The translations under genes and the position numbers were made by a program. A DNA stretch of 11,478 nt, taken from the NCBI GenBank assembly GCA_046590855.1, contig JBKJTJ010000027.1:1-11478 (forward strand), given 5' to 3'. The notes beneath the pieces were generated by a model that was not told the DNA's origin, ran no database searches, and was given only the letters and a program-made list of their open reading frames with translations. This document shows, one piece after another, positions 6,587 through 11,478 of the stretch. Source of the stretch: JACMOY01 sp046590855 (GTDB lineage Bacteria > Actinomycetota > Actinomycetes > Actinomycetales > Angustibacteraceae). The first letter of the stretch is position 1, and each line of letters begins with the position of its first letter.

Positions 6587-7228
6587 ATGGCCGTGACGAT
6601 CGACGAGATCCTGGTGGGCGATCCGCCTTCCGCCTGGGAGGCGGCCGGCTTCGCCGTTGACGACGACGGCACGTGTCGGATCGGCACGGTGCGCGTGCGA
6701 CTCGTGGGGCGCGACGGCGGCAAGCGCATCCTCGGCTGGTCGCTGCGCGATGCGCCCGCCGCTCGCCTCGCTGATGGCCGCCTCGACGGCCTCCCCACCA
6801 CGTCGTCAACGTCCACTCCCGCGGCGCCGGCCACGCACCCCAACGGTGCCACCCACATCGACCACGTGGTGCTGCTCTCCCCCAACCTCGCCCGCACCAC
6901 GGCGGCTCTCGCCACCCTCGGCATCGAGCCCCGCGGCGAGCGGGAGACCGAGAGCTACGGCGCGCCGATGCGGCAAGTCTTCTTCCGCCTCGACGAGGTG
7001 ATCCTCGAGCTCGTGGGCGGCACCGAGGCCGGCGAGGGCGACCCGGGGTTCTTCGGCCTCGCCATCACCGTTGCGGATCTCGACGCTGCGACGGCACTGC
7101 TCGGCGAGCACCTCGGTGACGCCAAGGACGCCGTGCAGGACGGTCGCCGCATCGCAACGCTGCGCCATCGCGACCTCGGCATGTCCGTAGCCACCGCGCT
7201 GATGTCGCCCGAACCGCGCGACCAGTAG
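6587..7228 (+). CDS. VOC/glyoxalase-superfamily protein
   Basis: The 213-residue protein has a clear VOC module at about 89-205: THIDHVVLLSPNLARTTAAL with His93 at the usual first metal-ligand position, QVFFRLDEVILELVGG with Glu141 at another ligand position, FFGLAITVADLDAATALL, and a final RHRDLGMSVATALM strand. The first 60 residues look like a degenerate partner module, joined by a low-complexity Ser/Thr/Pro/Ala linker (TTSSTSTPAAPATHP, 71-85). The metal and substrate are not determinable; the family covers glyoxalase I, dioxygenases, epimerases and resistance proteins. The ATG at 6587 is chosen because the frame upstream is antisense to the oxidoreductase and because TAGGGT sits 8 nt before it. 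The gene heads a run with the unknown-function gene (12 bp gap) and the crotonase, suggesting acyl-CoA or small-molecule catabolism. Confidence 0.85.
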   Translation: MAVTIDEILVGDPPSAWEAAGFAVDDDGTCRIGTVRVRLVGRDGGKRILGWSLRDAPAARLADGRLDGLPTTSSTSTPAAPATHPNGATHIDHVVLLSPNLARTTAALATLGIEPRGERETESYGAPMRQVFFRLDEVILELVGGTEAGEGDPGFFGLAITVADLDAATALLGEHLGDAKDAVQDGRRIATLRHRDLGMSVATALMSPEPRDQ

Positions 7229-7231
7229 CGT
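7226..7231 (+). promoter_or_regulatory. Putative -10 box (TAGCGT) overlapping the stop codon of the VOC gene
   Basis: TAGCGT begins with the TAG stop of the VOC gene and ends 9 nt before the ATG at 7241. The same hexamer occurs before the starts at 9177 (minus) and 9246 (plus). Confidence 0.4.
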
Positions 7232-7240
7232 CGGCCCCAG

Positions 7241-7840
7241 ATGCTCGACCACGTCTTCACCGATGCCATCGGTGCGCTGCGAGACACCTTTGAGAAGGCC
7301 TTTCTCGAGCGGCAGGCGTTCGAGGAGCGCTTCCAAGTCGACGTGCTCCTCGGCGACACCACCTGGGAGACGTCCTACGGCCTCCCGGGCGAGGGGCTGC
7401 CACCCCGCGTGCAGGCCGACATCACGCTCGACTGGCCCACGTGGGCGCAGAGCGCGTACCGCTCCTGGTACATCGGGGAGCCGTCGAACGAGGCACCCCG
7501 CATCGAGATCGAGATCGTGATGCGCATCCAGCGCCTCGCGTCGATGCCCGACGTGAAGCCAGTGCTAGCGGTGCTACCCGAGACGAGCCCGCCGATCGGC
7601 GCTGAGCGCCTGGAGCGCTCCGCGCCCACCGTGGAGATCAGCTTCAACAACGACCTCGAAGCCGAGGACTGGGCCCTCGAAGTGTCCTACGAGGGCAGCT
7701 ACGAGCTCGACGAAGCCACGCTGGCCGACGGCTCGATCCTCGACGACCACTTCTCGGCGATGGGCGGTTGGATCGCCGGAACCTTGATCCGCTTGGGCGA
7801 TCTCAAGCTCGACTTCCTGCCCGCTGACGAAGAGGGATGA
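7241..7840 (+). CDS. Protein of unknown function, 199 aa, in a run with VOC and crotonase genes
   Basis: I do not recognise this family. The protein is acidic, with no signal peptide or membrane segment, so it is probably cytosolic. Visible features are an amphipathic N-terminal stretch (AIGALRDTFEKAFLERQAFE), a central WPTWAQSAYRSWYIGEPS motif rich in aromatics (65-83), alternating strand-like segments (APRIEIEIVMRIQRLAS, PTVEISFNNDLEAEDWALEV), and a C-terminal ILDDHFSAMGGWIAGTLIRL followed by acidic residues. Codon use fits the neighbours and the frame is bounded by real genes, so it is very likely expressed. No SD precedes the ATG, but TAGCGT lies 9 nt upstream. Its last codons overlap the crotonase start by 4 bp (ATGA), so the two are probably translationally coupled and function together. 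Confidence 0.85.
   Translation: MLDHVFTDAIGALRDTFEKAFLERQAFEERFQVDVLLGDTTWETSYGLPGEGLPPRVQADITLDWPTWAQSAYRSWYIGEPSNEAPRIEIEIVMRIQRLASMPDVKPVLAVLPETSPPIGAERLERSAPTVEISFNNDLEAEDWALEVSYEGSYELDEATLADGSILDDHFSAMGGWIAGTLIRLGDLKLDFLPADEEG
7831..7836 (+). promoter_or_regulatory. Shine-Dalgarno sequence bearing on the crotonase start
   Basis: AGAGGG abuts the ATG at 7837 but is 6 nt from an in-frame GTG at 7843. The spacing therefore favours GTG 7843 (protein beginning MSDLVLVEV) as the true start. Confidence 0.5.
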
Positions 7841-8628
7841 CCGTGTCCGACCTCGTGCTCGTGGAGGTGGCCGATCAGGTCGCCACCGTCACGCTCAACC
7901 GACCTGACGCCCGCAACGCGCTCAACCGAGAGCTGCGCAAGGCGCTGCCCACCGCACTGCGCGAGCTCGATCAGCGCGACGACGTCGCCGCCATCGTGCT
8001 CACCGGCGCCGACCCGGCGTTCTGCGCGGGGCTCGACCTGAAGGAGCTGGCCGGCGGCGGCAACGCGCTGCAGGAGACCGGGGCGGCGGGGGGCACTGCT
8101 CGTCACCAGCGCGGGCCGTTCCCACAGATGGCCACCCCCGTGATCGGCGCCGTCAACGGCGTGGCCATCACGGGCGGCTTCGAGCTGGCGCTGGCGTGCG
8201 ACTACCTGGTTGCGTCCGAGCGGGCCCGCTTCGCCGACACCCATGCCCGGGTGGGGATCATGCCGGGCTGGGGGCTCACGGTCCTGCTTCCCGAAGCCAT
8301 CGGGATCCGCCGCGCCAAGGAGATGTCCACCACGGGCAACTTCCTCGACGCACAGACTGCCCTCGCGTGGGGACTGGTCAACCACGTCGTGCCCCACGAC
8401 GAGCTGCTGCCGTTCGCGCAGAAGCTGGCAGCCGACATCACCACCATCGACCGCACGGCGGTGCGCCAGATGCTCCAGACCTACGACGAGGGCGCCCTCC
8501 TCGACGGCGCCGGCGCATGGGAGCTGGAGACGCAGGTGGCCGGTCGATGGCAGGGGCAGGGCCTCGACCCGGCCGCCATCGAGGCCAGCCGCCAGGCCGT
8601 CATCGCCCGGGGTCGCACGCAGCTCTGA
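7837..8628 (+). CDS. Enoyl-CoA hydratase/isomerase family (crotonase) protein
   Basis: The 263-residue protein (261 if GTG 7843 is used) is a complete single-domain crotonase acting on acyl-CoA thioesters. VATVTLNRPDARNALN is the usual first strand. The oxyanion hole is formed by AFCAGLDLKEL (Ala64-Gly65) and NGVAITGGFELALACD (Gly114). Glu116 corresponds to rat mitochondrial hydratase Glu144. The second catalytic Glu (rat Glu164, in FGQPE) is replaced by His136 in FADTHARVGIMPGWGL. This pattern recurs in an actinobacterial enoyl-CoA hydratase subgroup, so simple hydratase chemistry is not assured; isomerase or another crotonase reaction is possible. It overlaps the upstream unknown gene by 4 bp and shares its strand with the VOC gene. 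It ends 12 bp before the convergent DUF1269 gene, with no obvious terminator between. Confidence 0.9.
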   Translation: MTVSDLVLVEVADQVATVTLNRPDARNALNRELRKALPTALRELDQRDDVAAIVLTGADPAFCAGLDLKELAGGGNALQETGAAGGTARHQRGPFPQMATPVIGAVNGVAITGGFELALACDYLVASERARFADTHARVGIMPGWGLTVLLPEAIGIRRAKEMSTTGNFLDAQTALAWGLVNHVVPHDELLPFAQKLAADITTIDRTAVRQMLQTYDEGALLDGAGAWELETQVAGRWQGQGLDPAAIEASRQAVIARGRTQL

Positions 8629-8640
8629 GCTGCGGGCGCG

Positions 8641-9177
8641 CTAGGCCTGTTGGCCGAGGGCGGCCTCCACCTCAGCCTTGGTGCCGGCGGGAAGCGTCGT
8701 GACGGCCACCCGCCCGATCCCCTCGAAGCGTCCCAGCTCCTCGATGACAGCCGGATCGAGCCCGGAGTCGACGAGCAGCAGCAGCGCTGAGGTGTCCGCA
8801 TCGATCCATGCCGCCATGTCCTTCACCCACTGATCCTCGAGCCCGCGGTCGACGAGCTTGCCGTAGAGCGCGCCAGCGGCGGCGCCACCGATCGCGGCGC
8901 CCAGGAACACCGGACCGCCGATCAGCAGCCCGGCCAGCATCCCCCACCAGGTGCCCGACAGCGCTCCTCTCGCCGGGGTGACATCCACCGTCTCGACGAT
9001 CTTCGTGTGGCCCTCACCGTCTTTGGCGACGATGACCGCGTCGTGCATGGCCAGCTTCCCCTCGCCGGCCAGGTTGGCCATGGCTAGGAGCAGCTCGGAG
9101 GCCCGGCTCGGCTTGTCGAGCACGATGGCCAGGATCTCGTGACCGGCGGAGCCAGCGGGAGCAGGGAGGTTCGTCAC
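8641..9177 (-). CDS. DUF1269-family membrane-associated protein
   Basis: The 178-residue protein has an N-terminal soluble domain (HEILAIVLDKPSRASELLLA; MHDAVIVAKDGEGHTKIVET), then a Gly/Ala-rich hydrophobic hairpin at about 75-105 (GTWWGMLAGLLIGGPVFLGA, IGGAAAGALYGKLVDRG). The second soluble half contains WVKDMAAWIDADTSALLLLV and GRVAVTTLPAGTKAEVEAAL. This layout matches DUF1269 (uncharacterised membrane protein family); the glycine-zipper hairpin suggests membrane insertion or oligomer packing. No biochemical function is established. The GTG start is supported by TAGCGT 7 nt upstream. It is divergent from adenosine deaminase over 68 bp, each side having its own TAGCGT, and converges on the crotonase. 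Confidence 0.85.
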   Translation of the reverse strand: MTNLPAPAGSAGHEILAIVLDKPSRASELLLAMANLAGEGKLAMHDAVIVAKDGEGHTKIVETVDVTPARGALSGTWWGMLAGLLIGGPVFLGAAIGGAAAGALYGKLVDRGLEDQWVKDMAAWIDADTSALLLLVDSGLDPAVIEELGRFEGIGRVAVTTLPAGTKAEVEAALGQQA

Positions 9178-9184
9178 CCGATCG

Positions 9185-9190
9185 ACGCTA
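9185..9190 (-). promoter_or_regulatory. Putative leaderless -10 box (TAGCGT) for the DUF1269 gene
   Basis: Minus-strand TAGCGT is followed by 7 nt (CGATCGG) and the GTG at 9177. It faces an identical hexamer at 9234-9239 on the plus strand. Confidence 0.5.
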
Positions 9191-9233
9191 TCGGCGGCCA
9201 GGGCAGCCCGGGCGGCGCGCGCCGGTGCAGCGG

Positions 9234-9239
9234 TAGCGT
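9234..9239 (+). promoter_or_regulatory. Putative leaderless -10 box (TAGCGT) for adenosine deaminase
   Basis: TAGCGT followed by GAGCCG and the ATG at 9246. The 6-nt gap places transcription start at the start codon. Confidence 0.5.
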
Positions 9240-9245
9240 GAGCCG

Positions 9246-10328
9246 ATGCGGCACGCCCCCACGGTCGACCAGATCCGACGGGCGCCGAAGGTCCTCCTCC
9301 ACGATCACCTCGACGGTGGCCTGCGACCAGCCACCGTGATCGAGCTGGCCCGCGAGATCGGCTACGACGCCCTGCCCACCTTCGATGAAGGCGAGCTGGC
9401 GGCCTGGTTCAGCACCGGTGCGGCCCGACAGGATCTGGTGCTGTACCTCGAGACGTTCACCCACACCGTGGCGGTGATGCAGACCAAGGACGCGCTGATC
9501 CGCGTCGCCGCCGAGTGCGCGCAGGACCTGGCCGACGACGGTGTCGTCTACGCCGAGGTGCGCTTCGCTCCGGAGCTCCACCTCGAGGCCGGGCTCACGC
9601 TCGACGAGGTGGTCGAGGCCGTGCTCGAGGGGTTCCGCCTCGGCACGGCCGGCACCCGTCTCACGATCGGCACGCTGGTGACGGCCATGCGCCACGCCGC
9701 GCACTCACGCGAGATCGCCGAGCTGGCCGTGCGCCATCGAGACGGTGGCGTCGTCGGGTTCGACATCGCCGGCAGCGAGGCGGGCAACCCGCCCACGCGC
9801 CACCTCGACGCCTTCCAGTACGTGGCGGCCGAGAACTTCCACATCACGATTCACGCCGGGGAGGCGTTCGGACTGCCCTCGATCTGGGAGGCCGTGCAGC
9901 TGTGCGGGGCCGAGCGCCTCGGTCACGGCGTGCGGATCATGGACGACATCACCGTCGATGCCGACGGGCGCGCCACGCTCGGACGGCTGGCCAGCTTCGT
10001 CCGCGATCGACGCGTCCCGCTGGAGATGTGCCCGACCTCCAACGTGAACACCGGCGTGTCCGCCTCGATCGCCGACCACCCGATCGGCCTGCTCGCCCGC
10101 CTGCGCTTCCGCGTCACGGTGAACACCGACAACCGGTTGATGAGCGCCGTGTCGCTCACCTCGGAGATGGCGGCCCTCGTCGATGCCTTCGACTACGGGT
10201 GGGACGAGATCGAGTGGTTCACCCTCAACGCGATGAAGAGCTCGTTCTGGCCGTTCGACCAGCGCCTCCGGATCATCAACGAGCAGATCAAGCCGGGCTA
10301 CGCCGCCCTGCGAGCCAGCCACCTCTGA
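9246..10328 (+). CDS. add: Adenosine deaminase
   Basis: The 360-residue, full-length enzyme hydrolyses adenosine or deoxyadenosine to inosine or deoxyinosine in cytosolic purine salvage. Zinc and catalytic residues are all visible: His19 and His21 in LLHDHLDGGLRP, His203 and catalytic Glu206 in TIHAGEAFG, His227 in ERLGHGVRI, and Asp295 in VNTDNRLMS. The residue after Asp295 is Asn rather than the second Asp of the mouse enzyme (DD). NTDNRLMS is, from memory, the normal form in actinobacterial Add, so I take it as lineage-typical. Other family marks are YAEVRFAPELH, GFDIAGSEAG and PLEMCPTSNVNTG. Start at ATG 9246, with TAGCGT 6 nt upstream. It sits next to deoC and upp, a common nucleoside-salvage grouping. 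Confidence 0.95.
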   Translation: MRHAPTVDQIRRAPKVLLHDHLDGGLRPATVIELAREIGYDALPTFDEGELAAWFSTGAARQDLVLYLETFTHTVAVMQTKDALIRVAAECAQDLADDGVVYAEVRFAPELHLEAGLTLDEVVEAVLEGFRLGTAGTRLTIGTLVTAMRHAAHSREIAELAVRHRDGGVVGFDIAGSEAGNPPTRHLDAFQYVAAENFHITIHAGEAFGLPSIWEAVQLCGAERLGHGVRIMDDITVDADGRATLGRLASFVRDRRVPLEMCPTSNVNTGVSASIADHPIGLLARLRFRVTVNTDNRLMSAVSLTSEMAALVDAFDYGWDEIEWFTLNAMKSSFWPFDQRLRIINEQIKPGYAALRASHL

Positions 10329-10344
10329 GCACCCGCACCCCACG

Positions 10345-10395
10345 GCTTCTGTGTGCACTCAGCCACGCCATGCGTGGCTGAGTGCACACAGAAGC
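10345..10395. terminator. Perfect 24-bp palindrome between convergent add and deoC (possible bidirectional terminator)
   Basis: The arms 10345-10368 and 10372-10395 are exact reverse complements with a 3-nt loop (CAT). The stem includes TGTGTGCACTCAGCCACGC. It starts 17 bp after the add stop and ends 14 bp beyond the deoC stop. There is no U-tract on either side, so Rho-independent action is uncertain. A long RNA hairpin protecting both 3' ends, or a repeated extragenic palindrome, are alternatives. Confidence 0.7.
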
Positions 10396-10408
10396 AGTGA
10401 GTAGTTGG

Positions 10409-11062
10409 TTAGAGGCCGTCGAGGATGGCGCGGCTGGCTGAGCAGCCCAGCCTCGTCGCGCCGGCGTCGACCATCGCCAGCGCCGTCGCTGCGTCGCGGA
10501 TGCCGCCACTGGCCTTGACGCCGAGCCGTCCGCCCACGGTGGTGGCCATGAGTCGCACGGCGGCCACCGACGCGCCCCCGGCCGGATGGAAGCCCGTCGA
10601 CGTCTTGACGTAGTCAGCGCCGGCGCGCTCGGCCGCCTCACACGCGGCGACGATCTGCTCGTCGGTGAGCGCAGCCGACTCGATGATCACCTTGAGCAGC
10701 ACCGAGTCGGGCGCGGAGGCACGCACGGCCGCGATGTCATCGCCGACCGCCTGCCAGTGCCCGGCCACAGCCAGGCCGAGGTTGATCACCATGTCGACCT
10801 CGGTGGCGCCGGCGTCGATCGCCACCTCCGCCTCATGGGCCTTCACGGCCGGCTGGTGGGCGCCGCTCGGGAACCCGATCACCGTGCAGATGTCGATCCC
10901 CACGCCGAGGCCTTCCGTGATCGGGAGCTGCGACGGCGACACGCACACGGCCGCCACGCCGAGATCGGTCGCCTCCTCGCACAGCGCGATGACGTCCTCG
11001 GCGCTGGCCTCGGGCTTGAGCAGCGTGTGATCGATCATGGCGGCGAGCGTGGCGCGGTCCAT
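10409..11062 (-). CDS. deoC: Deoxyribose-phosphate aldolase
   Basis: The 217-residue class I aldolase cleaves 2-deoxyribose-5-phosphate to acetaldehyde and glyceraldehyde-3-phosphate in deoxynucleoside catabolism. The opening MIDHTLLKPEAS is diagnostic. Schiff-base Lys153 sits in DYVKTSTGF, Lys183 in GVKASGGIRD, and Asp90 in TEVDMVINLG; these correspond to E. coli Lys167, Lys201 and Asp102. VCVSPSQLP and TVIGFPSG are further family marks, and the length is normal for the short bacterial form. No SD precedes the ATG; CATGAT lies 8 nt upstream, within a 19-bp divergent gap shared with upp. It converges on add across a long palindrome. Confidence 0.95.
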   Translation of the reverse strand: MDRATLAAMIDHTLLKPEASAEDVIALCEEATDLGVAAVCVSPSQLPITEGLGVGIDICTVIGFPSGAHQPAVKAHEAEVAIDAGATEVDMVINLGLAVAGHWQAVGDDIAAVRASAPDSVLLKVIIESAALTDEQIVAACEAAERAGADYVKTSTGFHPAGGASVAAVRLMATTVGGRLGVKASGGIRDAATALAMVDAGATRLGCSASRAILDGL

Positions 11063-11067
11063 CGGCT

Positions 11068-11076
11068 GCCATCATG
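11068..11076. promoter_or_regulatory. Overlapping putative -10 boxes of divergent deoC and upp
   Basis: Plus-strand CATCAT (11070-11075) is 6 nt before the upp ATG. Minus-strand CATGAT (11076-11071) is 8 nt before the deoC ATG. They occupy the same DNA. Neither is TAGNNT, so support is weak. Confidence 0.3.
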
Positions 11077-11081
11077 CCCCC

Positions 11082-11478
11082 ATGCAGGTCACCGTTGTCG
11101 ACCATCCGCTCGCTGCTCAGCTGCTCACCCGCCTGCGCGACGAGGCCACCGACCGCGCCGGCTTCCGGCGCGCCATGGACGACCTGTCGGGGATCCTCGT
11201 CTACGAGGCCACGCGCGACGCCGCCGTGGAGGTCATCGAGGTGCGCACACCGCTCGGCGTCACGACCGGCACGCGGCTGCAGCAGCCGCCGCTGGTCGTG
11301 CCCGTGCTGCGGGCCGGCCTCGGGCTGCTGGGCGGAGTGCTCCGGTACCTGCCCGAGACCGACACCGGCTTCATCGGGCTGGCTCGCAACGAGGAGACCT
11401 ACCTGCCTGAGGCATACATGAACAGCGTGCCCGATGAGCTCGACGGGCGAGCCGTGCTCGTGCTCGACCCGATGCTCG
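11082..11478 (+). CDS. upp: Uracil phosphoribosyltransferase, truncated by the window edge
   Basis: About 132 of the usual ~210 residues are present. The enzyme converts uracil and PRPP to UMP in pyrimidine salvage. The start MQVTVVDHPLAAQLLTRLRD, followed by FRRAMDDLSGILVYEATRD, is the usual N-terminus. The core PPLVVPVLRAGLGLLGGVLR, FIGLARNEET and LVLDPML lead into the PRPP-binding loop (normally DPMLATGGS), which is cut off by the edge. The ATG at 11082 matches family starts. There is no SD, and only 19 bp separate it from the divergent deoC start. Confidence 0.93.
   Translation, partial: MQVTVVDHPLAAQLLTRLRDEATDRAGFRRAMDDLSGILVYEATRDAAVEVIEVRTPLGVTTGTRLQQPPLVVPVLRAGLGLLGGVLRYLPETDTGFIGLARNEETYLPEAYMNSVPDELDGRAVLVLDPML

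Noticed and set aside
4517..6809. Long open frames opposite the regulator and oxidoreductase (489 and 571 codons)
   Set aside because: They are shadows of the minus-strand genes: composition is Arg/Ala/Gly/His-rich and low-complexity, with no family motifs.
8626..8643. Terminator between the convergent crotonase and DUF1269 genes
   Set aside because: The 12-bp gap has no convincing hairpin.
9246..10328. Inactive adenosine deaminase because the second Asp of the DD pair is Asn296
   Set aside because: All zinc ligands and the catalytic Glu are intact, and TDN appears typical of actinobacterial Add.

Overview
The window is GC-rich and gene-dense, with intergenic gaps mostly under 160 bp, GTG and ATG starts mixed, and few Shine-Dalgarno sequences. 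Gene content points to a high-GC actinobacterium: a DesK/NarL-type kinase with a GAF domain, an AbiEi-like/DUF559 protein, actinobacterial-type adenosine deaminase and crotonase, and apparently leaderless promoters. An Acidimicrobiia-like lineage is my guess, not something the sequence proves. The first bases behave like the end of an assembled contig.

Positions 1-592 hold the C-terminal part of an FtsX-like ABC permease. Its reading frame is split across both strands by a perfect 55-bp inverted repeat (1-55 and 193-247). Positions 645-2726 encode a multi-TM, GAF-containing HisKA_3 histidine kinase. Positions 2880-3824 encode an AbiEi-like winged-helix plus DUF559 (PD-(D/E)XK-like) protein, flanked by three copies of a ~50-bp palindromic repeat (one before, two after). 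Facing them on the minus strand are a receiver-only response regulator (3958-4341) and a NarL/LuxR response regulator (4409-5083). These are plausible partners of the kinase. Together with the permease they suggest an envelope-stress or export signalling locus into which the repeat-flanked gene has been placed.

Positions 5132-6547 (minus) encode an FAD-dependent phytoene-desaturase/PYROXD2-like oxidoreductase. It diverges, over only 39 bp, from a plus-strand run: a VOC/glyoxalase-like protein, a 199-residue protein of unknown function, and an enoyl-CoA hydratase/isomerase that overlaps it by 4 bp. A DUF1269-type membrane protein (8641-9177, minus) converges on that run.

The right end is nucleoside salvage: adenosine deaminase (9246-10328), deoxyribose-phosphate aldolase (10409-11062, minus) and a truncated uracil phosphoribosyltransferase (11082 to the edge). 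A perfect 24-bp-stem palindrome lies between the convergent add and deoC. deoC and upp diverge over 19 bp.

Six start codons (5083-, 6547-, 6587+, 7241+, 9177-, 9246+) are preceded by TAGNNT 6-9 nt upstream. This is the spacing expected of a -10 box driving leaderless mRNA. No RNA genes or CRISPR arrays were seen, and no stretch over 300 bp lacks a gene.
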